Shown here in pieces: positions 25,454 to 34,372 of a DNA stretch of 34,413 bases; the first letter of the stretch is position 1, and every line of letters begins with the position of its first letter. Location: positions 1 through 34,413 of the forward strand of contig JANXWC010000261.1 of the NCBI GenBank assembly GCA_025351355.1, written 5' to 3'. Position numbers and translations under genes: made by a program. Below the pieces are notes generated by a model. It saw only the letters and a program-made list of their open reading frames with translations, did no database searches and was not told the origin of the DNA. Source of the DNA: Hyphomicrobiaceae bacterium (GTDB lineage Bacteria > Pseudomonadota > Alphaproteobacteria > Rhizobiales > Hyphomicrobiaceae).

Positions 25454-26632
25454 ATGGACATTTCTGCCAAGCCGCTGCGGCGGCGCGCCGCGCGGGACAG
25501 CGACAGCGAAGTCGTTGAAAGGACGCACAACGAGGGCAGCGATGCTGCGCGCGCAGTGCCCGGCGCGACTGTCGACATCGCGGAGCAAATGCTCGGCTGG
25601 TATGATCGAGAGCGGCGGCACCTGCCGTGGCGGGTCGCCCCCGGCGTGAAGGCCGATCCGTATAAAGTCTGGCTGTCGGAAATCATGCTGCAGCAAACGA
25701 CCGTGAAAGCGGTGATTCCGTTTTTCAACGCGTTTACGCGCCGCTGGCCGACCGTCAAGAAGCTGGCAGCCGCCGATCTCGACGAGGTGCTCGCGGCCTG
25801 GGCTGGGCTTGGCTACTATTCGCGAGCACGCAATCTGCACGCCTGCGCGCGTGTCGTGACGGAGCAGCATCGTGGCCGCTTCCCTTCGACCGAAGCTGCA
25901 TTGCTGGAATTGCCGGGCATCGGTCCTTATACAGCGGCGGCGATTGCCGCGATTGGGTTCGGTCGCAAGGCGGTGGTCGTGGACGGCAATGTCGAGCGCG
26001 TCGTGGCGCGGCTGAGCGCGATTGAAACAACCATGCCGCAGGCCAAGCCTGAGATGCGGCGCGCGGCGGCTTTGTTGACGCCCGATAGTCGCGCTGGCGA
26101 TTATGCGCAGGCGATGATGGATTTGGGCGCCACCATCTGCACGCCGCGGCGACCGTCGTGCCTGATGTGCCCGGTTGCTGGAGGTTGCGAGGCGCGCCGT
26201 CGCGGGATTGCAGAGACGCTGCCGCGCCGGGCAATCAAGGCGGAGCGCCCGGTACGTCACGCCATCGCCTTCGTGGCGCTGCGCGAAGATGGGGCGGTGC
26301 TGCTGCGGCGCCGTCCCGACGCGGGTCTGCTCGGCGGGATGCTCGAAGTACCTTCGAGCGCCTGGGACGCTGCAATGCCCAAGGCAAAGGACGCGTTGCA
26401 GGCCGTTCCCATTCACGCGGCATGGTGGACGGTGCCTGAGACGGTCGTGCATGTCTTTACGCACTTCCGGTTGGAAGTGCAGGTGTACAGGGCGCTGGTG
26501 CCGCTCAATGCCGCACTTAATTTGTGGGCTGCACCGGAACGCTGCAAATTCGTGCCGCGTCATGATCTGGGGACACAGGCCTTGCCGAGCCTGATGCGCA
26601 AGATCATCGCGCACGCGCTGCAAGGGGCTTAA
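25454..26632 (+). CDS. mutY: A/G-specific adenine glycosylase
   Basis: MutY removes adenine mispaired with 8-oxoguanine. All key parts are visible in this 392-residue protein: Glu76 in SEIMLQQTTV, the helix-hairpin-helix LPGIGPYTAAAIAAI at 153-167, catalytic Asp177 in VVDGNVERVVARL, and the Fe-S cluster Cys229-x6-Cys236-x2-Cys239-x5-Cys245. The C-terminal NUDIX-like domain (from about 265) recognises 8-oxoG. The first 40 residues are a charged extension not found in E. coli MutY. GAGGTG six bases before ATG 25454 supports the start. It is divergent from DUF721 and 67 bases upstream of an SRAP gene, both concerned with DNA damage. Confidence 0.98.
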   Translation: MDISAKPLRRRAARDSDSEVVERTHNEGSDAARAVPGATVDIAEQMLGWYDRERRHLPWRVAPGVKADPYKVWLSEIMLQQTTVKAVIPFFNAFTRRWPTVKKLAAADLDEVLAAWAGLGYYSRARNLHACARVVTEQHRGRFPSTEAALLELPGIGPYTAAAIAAIGFGRKAVVVDGNVERVVARLSAIETTMPQAKPEMRRAAALLTPDSRAGDYAQAMMDLGATICTPRRPSCLMCPVAGGCEARRRGIAETLPRRAIKAERPVRHAIAFVALREDGAVLLRRRPDAGLLGGMLEVPSSAWDAAMPKAKDALQAVPIHAAWWTVPETVVHVFTHFRLEVQVYRALVPLNAALNLWAAPERCKFVPRHDLGTQALPSLMRKIIAHALQGA

Positions 26633-26699
26633 GATCAGCGCACATTTTTTTGGGAAATACGGGATCAATAGATCCGTAGTTGTGCGAGCTGCGTCTGCC

Positions 26700-27365
26700 A
26701 TGTGTAATCTTTACAGCCTGACCAAGAGCGTCGAAGCCATCCGTAATTTGTTTCGCGTGCCGCACAACCGCGCGTCGGCCTTCGCGCCGTTGCCGGCGAT
26801 TTTTCCGGGGCATGTGGCGCCCGTGATCCGTCGGACCACTGATGGCGAACGCGAGCTGTCGTTGATGTCGTGGGGGTTCGTGCTGCCGCAACCGGGTAAG
26901 GCGCCACGCCGTGTCACCAATGCCCGCGACGACAAGGTGCTTGGTTCACGCTTCTGGCGCGACAGTTTCGAGCAGCGCCGCTGCCTTGTGCCGGCCACGT
27001 CGTTTTGCGAACCGCACGATGGGCGGAAACCCGCGACATGGCACTGGTTCGCCCTCGCCGGAGAAGAACCGCGCCCGCTATTCGCCTTCGCCGGTATCTG
27101 GCGCAGTCATCGCGGGCCGATCAAGAAAGACGGGCCGGTGGTAGATATAGAAACTTACGCGTTCATGACGACGGAGCCGAACGCCGCGACGCAATCGATC
27201 AATCACGAACGCAGCCCGGTGTTGCTGACCGAACCCGACCAGTGGGATGGCTGGCTATCCGGCGCGCCGGAAGCGGCTTTCCAGCAGGTCAAGCCGATCG
27301 ACGGCTGCCGCCTCCGCATCGTTCAGGAAGGTTTCAGCAAACGGGATGAGGGCGTCGTTGTCTGA
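26700..27365 (+). CDS. SOS-response-associated peptidase, SRAP/YedK (HMCES-like)
   Basis: A 221-residue SRAP protein. After Met removal, Cys2 in MCNLYSLTKS becomes the N-terminal nucleophile that forms a thiazolidine crosslink with abasic sites in single-stranded DNA. Other active-site parts are the Asn in VTNARDDKV, the Glu in SFCEPHDG and the His in INHERSPV. The start must be ATG 26700, because the longer frame from 26682 would bury Cys2. It lies just after mutY on the same strand; MutY creates abasic sites, so the pairing is meaningful. No LexA box was found upstream. Confidence 0.95.
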   Translation: MCNLYSLTKSVEAIRNLFRVPHNRASAFAPLPAIFPGHVAPVIRRTTDGERELSLMSWGFVLPQPGKAPRRVTNARDDKVLGSRFWRDSFEQRRCLVPATSFCEPHDGRKPATWHWFALAGEEPRPLFAFAGIWRSHRGPIKKDGPVVDIETYAFMTTEPNAATQSINHERSPVLLTEPDQWDGWLSGAPEAAFQQVKPIDGCRLRIVQEGFSKRDEGVVV

Positions 27366-27377
27366 ACGATTGAGGGC

Positions 27378-28553
27378 CTAACAAAGCCCACGTTTCGCTA
27401 AGTTCCGTAAGAGCGCGCTGGTGCCGAAGGTCCAGGGCGGGCAGTTGTCGGCATTCGCCATCACGTTGGTGAGTGCGCCAAGTTCGGGTGCAGAAATGGT
27501 GACGATATCGCCGGTTTTGTGGGTGAAGCCCATGCCCGGTGCGCCGCGATCCTCGGTCGGCGCAAACATGGTGCCGAGGTAGAGCACGGCGCCATCCGGA
27601 TATTGATGCGTGCTGCTGAGCATTTCGGCGACGAGGTCGGCTGGATCCCTGGCGATCTCGCGCATCGACGATTTGCCCTTGAGTGTAAAACCGTCGGGGC
27701 CGCTGACATCGAGATGCACGTCCATGGCTCGGACGGTGTCGAGGGTGAAGGAATGATCGAAGAAGCGGATGAACGGGCCGAGGCTGGCCGACGCATTATT
27801 GTCCTTGGCTTTCGATAACAGCAGTGCCGAGCGTCCCTCGAAGTCGCGCAGATTGACGTCATTGCCCAATGTTGCGCCGACGATGCGACCGGTGGAGGCG
27901 ACGACCAGCACGACTTCCGGCTCAGGATTGTTCCATGTCGAGCGCGGATGCAGTCCGGCGCGCATGCCGTGTCCGACCGCCGACATCGGTTGCGCCTTGG
28001 TGAAGATTTCTGCGTCCTCGCCGATGCCGACTTCGAGATATTGCGACCAAGCGCCGGCCTTGATCAAGGCCGCCTTCAAGGCCAGCGCTTCCTTGGAGCC
28101 GGGCTTGAGCGAGCGCAGATCGCCGCCCAGTTGCGCCTCCACCGTCGCGCGGATCGCCTGCGCTTTTTCCGGCGAGCCTTTAGCCTGCTCCTCAATCACC
28201 CGTTCCAGCAGCGAGCGCGCGAAGGTGACGCCGGCCGCTTTGACGGCCGCCAGATCGACCGGCGCCAGCAGCCATGGCTTGGTTTGATCGCGCGTGTCTT
28301 CGGGCGTATTGGCGATGATGTCGGCCAACGTACCGATGCGCTCGCCACGGCTGCCCAACAACGCGGCCGCCGGCGACGGTTCTTCGCACAACGCGGTTAT
28401 GGTCGCGGCCGTCGACGAAATATCGTAGACGCCGTCCAGACGGATCGCGACGACCGAGGGTCCGCCCAAATCGGGGCGCCAGACGCGGCCTGCCAGCGAG
28501 GCTGCGGCATGGTCGCGCGGTAGGGTGGCAGCGGCTGAGAGGTCAAGAGGCAT
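27378..28553 (-). CDS. Fumarylacetoacetate hydrolase-family protein
   Basis: A 391-residue FAH-family enzyme. The metal site is in NNPEPEVVLVV (Glu-x-Glu), and VGATLGNDVNLRDFEGRSAL carries the Asp ligand, followed by AKDNNASASLGPFI, a family signature. FAH enzymes cleave or dehydrate oxo-acids with Mg2+. Length and the long N-terminal domain resemble 2-keto-3-deoxy-sugar acid dehydratases such as XylX, or related uncharacterised proteins, more than short FAHD1-type hydrolases, but this is an impression. AGGA about eight bases before ATG 28553 supports the start. It is convergent with the SRAP gene and divergent from the Rsm22-like gene. Confidence 0.88.
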   Translation of the reverse strand: MPLDLSAAATLPRDHAAASLAGRVWRPDLGGPSVVAIRLDGVYDISSTAATITALCEEPSPAAALLGSRGERIGTLADIIANTPEDTRDQTKPWLLAPVDLAAVKAAGVTFARSLLERVIEEQAKGSPEKAQAIRATVEAQLGGDLRSLKPGSKEALALKAALIKAGAWSQYLEVGIGEDAEIFTKAQPMSAVGHGMRAGLHPRSTWNNPEPEVVLVVASTGRIVGATLGNDVNLRDFEGRSALLLSKAKDNNASASLGPFIRFFDHSFTLDTVRAMDVHLDVSGPDGFTLKGKSSMREIARDPADLVAEMLSSTHQYPDGAVLYLGTMFAPTEDRGAPGMGFTHKTGDIVTISAPELGALTNVMANADNCPPWTFGTSALLRNLAKRGLC

Positions 28554-28654
28554 GTGATAGGTCCTTGCGGGCAGGGCAGGTAGATTAGACAGCCTTTTTG
28601 CGCGTCAAAGCGTCCCACAGGCAAGGGCTACTCGCGCATAAACCAGAGTTTTGA

Positions 28655-29623
28655 ATGACAAGTCCCCATCTGCCGGCAGCAGCTACGGTCTTGCTGGCCG
28701 CACTACTCGACGACATGCCTCGCGCCGAGTTGCGCGCGGCACAGGTGGCCATGAGCGCGATTTATCGTGATGGGGGCCATTCGCGGATGGCAGTGCCTGA
28801 CGCGACGGCGGCGCTGGCGTACGCGGTTGCCCGCATGCCGGCGACCTATGCGGCGTGCGCCCGTGCTTTCGATCTGGCGGCCACGCGAATGCCCGCATTT
28901 GCGCCTGTCGACGGTCTCGATATAGGGGCGGGTGCAGGTGCTGCGACGCTCGCTGCAACTGCCGTATGGCCGCAAATGACTGCCGCGCGGCTGATCGAGC
29001 CGAACGCTGCCCTTGCCGCCTTGGCGATAGGTCTGATCGGGTCGGCATCCGCTGTGGCAGTGTCGTTGGGCGCGCACGAGGTGGCGGCCATGCCGGCTGA
29101 CGGCGTAGCGACCGATCTGGTGATGCTGAGCTACATGCTCGCCGAGCAAGCCGAAAGCGAGGTGGCAGCGATCGTCGCCGCCGCTGCTGCGCGGGCCCGC
29201 CAGATGATCATCGTTGTCGAGCCCGGCACACCCGCGGGGTATGCACGCGTGTTGGCTGCGCGCCAGGCAATGGTCGCTGCCGGATTGCATATTCTCGCGC
29301 CTTGTCCGCATGCCCGGCCGTGCCCGTTAGCGTCTGGCGATTGGTGCCATTTTTCAGTGCGCCTGCAGCGCACTGCCGCCCATATGCAACTGAAAGACGC
29401 CAGCGTGCCGTTCGAAGACGAGCGGTTCAGTTATGTCGCCGCCGCGCGCAATCCGGTGCCCGTGCCGACAGTGGCGCGCCTGATCCGCCCGCCGGTGATC
29501 GAGAAAGGCTTTGCCGATCTGGCGCTGTGCACCACTGACGGGCTTGAGACGCGCCGCATCCGCCGCCGCGACGGCGCAGCCTACAAGTCAGCCAAAGGCC
29601 TCGTCTGGGGCGACGAAGTGTGA
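28655..29623 (+). CDS. Rsm22-like ribosome-associated methyltransferase homologue
   Basis: A 322-residue protein of the Rsm22/METTL17 family, whose mitochondrial members bind the small ribosomal subunit during assembly. A methyltransferase-like motif GLDIGAGAGAATLA lies at 87-100. Four Cys (217, 223 and 231 in APCPHARPCPL and DWCHF, and 292 in LALCTTDG) match the positions proposed as an Fe-S cluster site in METTL17. The catalytic motifs of an active methyltransferase are only partly clear. The ribosome binding site is weak. It is followed by the MoxR gene after 81 bases. Role in bacteria is unproven. Confidence 0.88.
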   Translation: MTSPHLPAAATVLLAALLDDMPRAELRAAQVAMSAIYRDGGHSRMAVPDATAALAYAVARMPATYAACARAFDLAATRMPAFAPVDGLDIGAGAGAATLAATAVWPQMTAARLIEPNAALAALAIGLIGSASAVAVSLGAHEVAAMPADGVATDLVMLSYMLAEQAESEVAAIVAAAAARARQMIIVVEPGTPAGYARVLAARQAMVAAGLHILAPCPHARPCPLASGDWCHFSVRLQRTAAHMQLKDASVPFEDERFSYVAAARNPVPVPTVARLIRPPVIEKGFADLALCTTDGLETRRIRRRDGAAYKSAKGLVWGDEV

Positions 29624-29704
29624 CGCCTGTGCGTGGCCTTGCCGAGGGCTGCTGCACCTGATCTAACCCGTGGACCACACCATCAGGGCGCCGCGCGAGA
29701 CGTT

Positions 29705-30673
29705 ATGAAGAAAACCACATCGACTGCTCCGTCATCGCCGCTCGGCGCGATCGCCTCGATTACCGAAGCGCTGGAAACGGTTGGCTATATCTCTACGCAA
29801 GCGATCTCAACCGCCATTTATCTGGCGCATCACCTGCGCAAACCGGTGCTGATCGAGGGCCCTGCCGGCGTCGGCAAGACTGATCTTGCGATCTCGGCGG
29901 CACGTGCCCTGAACTTCGCGCTGCTGCGGCTGCAATGCTACGAGGGGCTCGACGACAGCAAGGCGCTTTACGAGTGGAAATACGGCAAGCAGCTGCTCTA
30001 CACACAGATTCTCAAGGACAAGATCGGTCATATCATCAGCAAGGCAGACACGCTCGACGAGGCTTTCGGCAAACTGACCAATTTCCAGGACCTGTTTTTC
30101 TCGCGCGACTTTCTTGAGGCGCGACCGCTGTTGCAGGCGATGGAGCAATCGGCCGGCAGCGTGCTGTTGATCGACGAGGTCGACAAGTCCGATGAGGCGT
30201 TCGAAGCGCTGTTGCTGGAAGTGCTCGCCGACTATCAAGTGACGGTACCCGAGATCGGTACAATCAAGGCACAAGTTCCGCCGCTGGTGATCTTGACGTC
30301 GAACAACACCCGCGAATTGGGCGACGCACTGAAGCGCCGCTGCCTGCATCTGCATATCGGCTTCCCGGACGCAGCGTTGGAGAACCGCGTAGTGCGCGCC
30401 CGCGTGCCGGGTATCTCGGATCGACTGTTGGTGCAGATGGTGGCCTTCGTCCAGGCGCTGCGCCACGAAAACATTCGTAAGCCTCCGTCGATCGCCGAGT
30501 CCGTCGACTGGGCGCGCACGCTGATTTTGATGCACGCCAGCGTGCTCGATGAGACGATGGTGCGCGACACGCTCAATGTGTTGCTGAAGCGGCAGAGCGA
30601 TATTCTGGCGGTGCAGGATCGGCTGGGCGAATTGACGCGCGAAGCTCGCGAAGCACCAAGCCAGGCGCACTGA
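29705..30673 (+). CDS. MoxR-family AAA+ ATPase (CoxD-like)
   Basis: A 322-residue AAA+ ATPase. Walker A is GPAGVGKT at 52-59, Walker B VLLIDEVDKSD at 153-163, and sensor 1 is ILTSNNTREL. MoxR ATPases work with VWA-domain proteins as chaperones that insert metal cofactors or mature enzymes; the CoxD-CoxE pair does this for the molybdenum CO dehydrogenase. The start ATG 29705 is chosen; the longer frame from 29633 adds 24 residues without a family match. The stop overlaps the next start by one base (TGATG). No coxMSL genes are in the window, so the client enzyme is unknown. Confidence 0.95.
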   Translation: MKKTTSTAPSSPLGAIASITEALETVGYISTQAISTAIYLAHHLRKPVLIEGPAGVGKTDLAISAARALNFALLRLQCYEGLDDSKALYEWKYGKQLLYTQILKDKIGHIISKADTLDEAFGKLTNFQDLFFSRDFLEARPLLQAMEQSAGSVLLIDEVDKSDEAFEALLLEVLADYQVTVPEIGTIKAQVPPLVILTSNNTRELGDALKRRCLHLHIGFPDAALENRVVRARVPGISDRLLVQMVAFVQALRHENIRKPPSIAESVDWARTLILMHASVLDETMVRDTLNVLLKRQSDILAVQDRLGELTREAREAPSQAH

Positions 30674-32046
30674 TGGATCGGGCATTGGCCAGCTTCATCC
30701 GTGCGCTGCGCGCCGCCGGAGCCGAGGTTTCCACCGGTGAAGCCATTGACGCCGCGCGCACGGTGGATGTGATCGGCTATGCTGATCGTCCGGTATTGAA
30801 AGCATCGCTCGGGCTGGTGCTGGCCAAGTCGACGGGCGAAAAAACCATCCACGACCGCGTTTTCGATCAATTTTTCCAGCCACCTGCCGCGGCCGCGGCG
30901 TCAACATCGGATGCTGGGGCGCGCGCGGACGCTGCCGAGCGGTTGGATCATGGCACGAGCGGACCCGAAGATTTCGATCCGCTGATGGCGTTGATTAAGG
31001 GAGGTGGCGGCGGCAGCGGTGGTGATCGATTGCGCTCGGCGATTGCGCGGGCGGCGGCGGCGACGGGCGTCGATGATATCCGGTTTCCCTCGCAGATCCC
31101 CTATTACGTTCGCCAAACGATGGAGCAGATGGGCATCGCGCCGCTGGAAAGACGACTGCGCGATCTCTTGCTGGAGCCCTCGTCCAAAACCCAGCGGGAA
31201 GCCGCTGATTTGGCCACGGCACGCGACAGCCTGCAGCGCCACGTGCGCGCCGTCGTCGATCAGCGCTATGAATTGTTCGGCCGTCCCGCCACGGAGGATT
31301 TTCTCGCCGATATTGCCGTCAACCGGCAACTCGGCCGCATGAGTTCGTCCGATCAGGAGCGGATGAAGGCGGCCGTTCAGCGCATGGCCAAGCGGCTTGC
31401 CATCAAGCATTCGCGTCGCCGCCGGATCGCCGCCCGCGGGAAGCTTGATCTGCGCAGCACGCTGCGCGCCAATGCGGGCCACGACGGGGTGCCGTTCGAT
31501 CTGGTGTTCAAATACAAGCGGCGCGACAAGCCGCGTATCGTGGCGGTTTGCGATGTGTCGTCGTCGGTTTCTGCGCAGGCGCATTTCCTGCTGCTGTTTC
31601 TCTATGCTCTGCGCGGCACTGTAACCGATCTCAGTACGTTTGCGTTTTCCAACGCGCTTTACGACATCGCAGCTCCGCTCGACACGTTGCCGTTCGATGA
31701 TGCGATGGCGTTTATTTTGCAGGAGTATGGTTCAGGTTCTACCGACTACGGGCAGGCGTTCCTGGATCTCAATACCCGACACTGGGATCTCATCGACCGC
31801 CGCACGACGGTGCTGATCCTCGGTGATGGCCGGTCCAACCAGAACGACCCACGGCTCGACCTGTTTCGCGAGATGAGCGAGCGCGCCAAACGCGTGGTGT
31901 GGTTGTGTCCTGAACCGCCCGGGCGCTGGGGTACGGGCGACAGCTGCATGCTGCAGTACCGCACCTTCGCCACCCATGTCAGCCACTGCACCAACGCGGT
32001 TGAAATCGAACGCGCCATCGACGAGGCTTTGCAGGCGTACGCGTGA
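30673..32046 (+). CDS. VWA-domain protein, CoxE-like
   Basis: A 457-residue VWA protein of the CoxE family. The C-terminal von Willebrand A domain starts around PRIVAVCDVSSSVSAQAHF with the MIDAS motif Asp294-x-Ser-x-Ser, and has STDYGQAFLDLN and TTVLILGDGRSNQND. The first 290 residues contain an Ala/Gly-rich linker and helices. It works with the MoxR ATPase, which binds it via the metal site. The start overlaps the MoxR stop by one base, so translation is coupled. Convergent with the carboxylase gene (25-base gap). Confidence 0.94.
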   Translation: MDRALASFIRALRAAGAEVSTGEAIDAARTVDVIGYADRPVLKASLGLVLAKSTGEKTIHDRVFDQFFQPPAAAAASTSDAGARADAAERLDHGTSGPEDFDPLMALIKGGGGGSGGDRLRSAIARAAAATGVDDIRFPSQIPYYVRQTMEQMGIAPLERRLRDLLLEPSSKTQREAADLATARDSLQRHVRAVVDQRYELFGRPATEDFLADIAVNRQLGRMSSSDQERMKAAVQRMAKRLAIKHSRRRRIAARGKLDLRSTLRANAGHDGVPFDLVFKYKRRDKPRIVAVCDVSSSVSAQAHFLLLFLYALRGTVTDLSTFAFSNALYDIAAPLDTLPFDDAMAFILQEYGSGSTDYGQAFLDLNTRHWDLIDRRTTVLILGDGRSNQNDPRLDLFREMSERAKRVVWLCPEPPGRWGTGDSCMLQYRTFATHVSHCTNAVEIERAIDEALQAYA

Positions 32047-32071
32047 TCGGACTTACGCGTCGTAGCGTCGG

Positions 32072-33679
32072 CTACATGCGGAACACGCCGAATTTGGTGT
32101 CTGCGATAGGCGCGTTAAGACAGGCCGCAAACGCCAATCCCAGCACGCGTCGCGTTTCGCTCGGCGCGATGATGCCGTCGTCCCACAGGCGCGCGGTCAT
32201 GAAGTACGGATTTCCCTCACGTTCGAACTGGGTCATTGTCGGTTCGCGGAAAGCGGCCTCTTCTTCTGCCGACCAGGATTGGCCGGCCGCCTCGATGTTG
32301 TCGCGCTTGACGGTGGCGAGCACGGATGATGCCTGCGCGCCACCCATCAGCGAGCAGCGGGCATTCGGCCAGGTGAAGAGGAAGCGCGGCGAGTAGGCGC
32401 GCCCGCACATCGCGTAGTTGCCGGCGCCGTAACTGCCGCCGATCAACAGCGTGATCTTCGGCACGTTGGCGGAGGCGACCGCCATCACCATCTTCGCGCC
32501 ATGCCGCGCAATACCGCCGGCTTCGGCCTCACGCCCAACCATGAAGCCGGTAATGTTCTGCAGAAACAGCAGAGGTATCCGTCGCTGGCAGGCCAACTCG
32601 ATGAAGTGGGCGGCTTTCTGCGCGCTCTCGGAATAGAGGATGCCGTTGTTGGCGAGAATGGCGACGGGGATGCCCTCGATGTGGGCAAAGCCGGTGACCA
32701 GCGTCGTGCCGAAATTGGTCTTGAACTCGTCGAACTCGGAGGCATCGACGAGGCGAGCGATGATCTCGCGTGCGTCGTATTGCGTCATCAGCGAGGCCGG
32801 CACGACCCCGTCGAGTTCGGCGGTGTCGTAGGCCGGCGCGCGCGACGGGCGCAGTGTCGCGTCAGGCGCGCGCGCGGCGCCGAGGTTGGCAACGATGTTG
32901 CGCGCGATTTCGAGTGCGTGGCGATCATTCAGCGCATAGTGATCGGCGACGCCCGACAATCGAGTGTGCACGTCCGCGCCGCCGAGGTCTTCGGCCGAGA
33001 CGGTCTCACCTGTCGCGGCTTTGACCAGCGGTGGGCCGGCGAGAAAGATGGTGCCCTGCTTGCGCACGATGATCGTCTCGTCCGACATGGCCGGTACATA
33101 GGCGCCGCCGGCCGTGCAACTGCCGAGCACGGCGGCGATCTGCGGAATGCCTTGTGCGCTCATGCGGGCTTGATTGTAGAAGATGCGGCCAAAATGCTCG
33201 CGGTCGGGGAACACGTCGGCGTTGTGCGGCAGGTTGGCGCCGCCGCTGTCGACGAGATAGATGCAGGGCAGGCTGTTGTTGAGGGCGATCTCCTGCGCGC
33301 GTAGATGTTTCTTGACCGTCATCGGGTAGTAGGTGCCGCCCTTGATCGTCGCATCGTTGCAGACGATGATGCATTCGCGACCCGACACGCGGCCGATGCC
33401 GGTGATCACGCCCGCGCCTTTGATCTCGCCGCCATACATGCCGTTGGCGGCCAGCTGCGATAGCTCCAGAAACGGCGAACCCGGATCGATCAACGTCATG
33501 ACGCGATCGCGCGGCAATAATTTGCCGCGGCCCGTGTGACGTGCGCGCGCCTGTTCGCTGCCGCCGATTGCTGTTTCGGCGCGCCTGGTTTGCAATTCGG
33601 CGACCAATGCGCCCATGGCGGCAGCATTGGCTTTGAAATCGGCGCTGTCGGGAGAGGTCGAAGATTTGATAAGGGGCAT
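32072..33679 (-). CDS. mccB: Acyl-CoA carboxylase beta subunit, methylcrotonyl-CoA carboxylase type
   Basis: A 535-residue carboxyltransferase subunit. The N-terminal half contains [20 protein letters not shown] and [20 protein letters not shown], and the second half has [15 protein letters not shown] and [16 protein letters not shown], all typical of the 3-methylcrotonyl-CoA (leucine degradation) or geranyl-CoA carboxylase beta subunits. It transfers CO2 from biotin to the acyl-CoA. The biotin carboxylase alpha subunit is usually next door but is absent here. ATG 33679 removes nine residues that lack a family match; the ribosome binding site is weak. Confidence 0.93.
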   Translation of the reverse strand: MPLIKSSTSPDSADFKANAAAMGALVAELQTRRAETAIGGSEQARARHTGRGKLLPRDRVMTLIDPGSPFLELSQLAANGMYGGEIKGAGVITGIGRVSGRECIIVCNDATIKGGTYYPMTVKKHLRAQEIALNNSLPCIYLVDSGGANLPHNADVFPDREHFGRIFYNQARMSAQGIPQIAAVLGSCTAGGAYVPAMSDETIIVRKQGTIFLAGPPLVKAATGETVSAEDLGGADVHTRLSGVADHYALNDRHALEIARNIVANLGAARAPDATLRPSRAPAYDTAELDGVVPASLMTQYDAREIIARLVDASEFDEFKTNFGTTLVTGFAHIEGIPVAILANNGILYSESAQKAAHFIELACQRRIPLLFLQNITGFMVGREAEAGGIARHGAKMVMAVASANVPKITLLIGGSYGAGNYAMCGRAYSPRFLFTWPNARCSLMGGAQASSVLATVKRDNIEAAGQSWSAEEEAAFREPTMTQFEREGNPYFMTARLWDDGIIAPSETRRVLGLAFAACLNAPIADTKFGVFRM

Positions 33680-33800
33680 GAGGGCTCGTCTGCAAATGGG
33701 GGACATGCCTGGGTAGCGCGCGGAAGGCTGAGCGTCCAGGGTCGGTCGCTTCGCTGAGAGGGTGGATCGCTGCGCGAACAGGGCCGCCGCCCTATGACCC

Positions 33801-33835
33801 GTTCGGGGGAAGGTTCCCCCGAACCCTCTCCTTTT
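33801..33835 (+). terminator. Strong inverted repeat between the carboxylase and thioesterase genes
   Basis: GTTCGGGGGAA and TTCCCCCGAAC form 11-bp perfect arms with a 2-base centre (about 10 bp with a 4-base loop in practice). A T run comes six bases later on the plus strand (33831-33835), but both neighbouring genes lie on the minus strand. It lies just after the thioesterase stop and would act as a Rho-assisted hairpin there, or terminate antisense transcription. Confidence 0.45.
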
Positions 33836-33841
33836 TGTCAG

Positions 33842-34243
33842 TTATTTTTCAAGAACCATCTGCGTCTGCGTGACGAGTGCGACCAGTTTGCCGGCCGACG
33901 TGGTGATCCGGGTCTGCCAGACCATGGTGCGGCGGCCGCGATGCACCGGCGTGCACTCGCCGGTTACGACCGTGCCGACTGGGGCCGCGCCGATGAAGTT
34001 GGTTTTGCTCTCGATGGTGGTCGTGCCGGCGCCGTCGGGCAGATTGAGCACGGTGCCGGCCGCGCCCAACGTATCGGCGAAAGCCATGATCGCGCCGCCA
34101 TGCAGCACGGCAGGTACCGTGCACAACTCCGGCCTGACCAGCATTTCGGCCACGATCTTGTCCTTGGCAGCGCTGACGAACGTCATGCCGATGTGGTCTG
34201 CAAAGGGAAGTGTAAGCGCCTTGAGGCGAGCGAGGTCATCCAT
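33842..34243 (-). CDS. PaaI-type hotdog thioesterase
   Basis: A 133-residue thioesterase of the PaaI/YbgC hotdog group that hydrolyses acyl- or aryl-CoA esters. The signature is VLHGGAIMAFADTLGAAGT, with the HGG motif near residue 50 and the acidic Asp12-13 residues later in the central helix. ATG 34243 has GGAG seven bases upstream; the longer frame to 34288 starts with a non-conserved stretch. Located after the carboxylase gene's upstream side on the same strand, it may be co-regulated with acyl-CoA metabolism. Confidence 0.9.
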   Translation of the reverse strand: MDDLARLKALTLPFADHIGMTFVSAAKDKIVAEMLVRPELCTVPAVLHGGAIMAFADTLGAAGTVLNLPDGAGTTTIESKTNFIGAAPVGTVVTGECTPVHRGRRTMVWQTRITTSAGKLVALVTQTQMVLEK

Positions 34244-34324
34244 CAATAGTCTCCAGGGATCGAGCCGGACGGAATTTTCTTGCAACAAACGCGGGATGTA
34301 AATCGACGCGTGGAAAAAGTTCCA

Positions 34325-34339
34325 TGAGCACTATGCTCA
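34325..34339. promoter_or_regulatory. Inverted repeat in the divergent region, possible operator
   Basis: TGAGCA and TGCTCA are perfect 6-bp arms with a 3-base spacer CTA. It lies 33 bases before the start of the truncated plus-strand gene and 82 bases before the thioesterase start on the other side, in an AT-rich stretch. It may bind a dimeric regulator of either gene. Confidence 0.35.
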
Positions 34340-34372
34340 ACTTCGAAAGAGTTCATTTAACTTACGGAAATA

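Noticed and set aside
25367-26701. A 444-codon minus-strand open frame opposite mutY
   Set aside because: It is Arg/His-rich and antisense to a complete MutY; typical of shadow frames in high-GC genomes.
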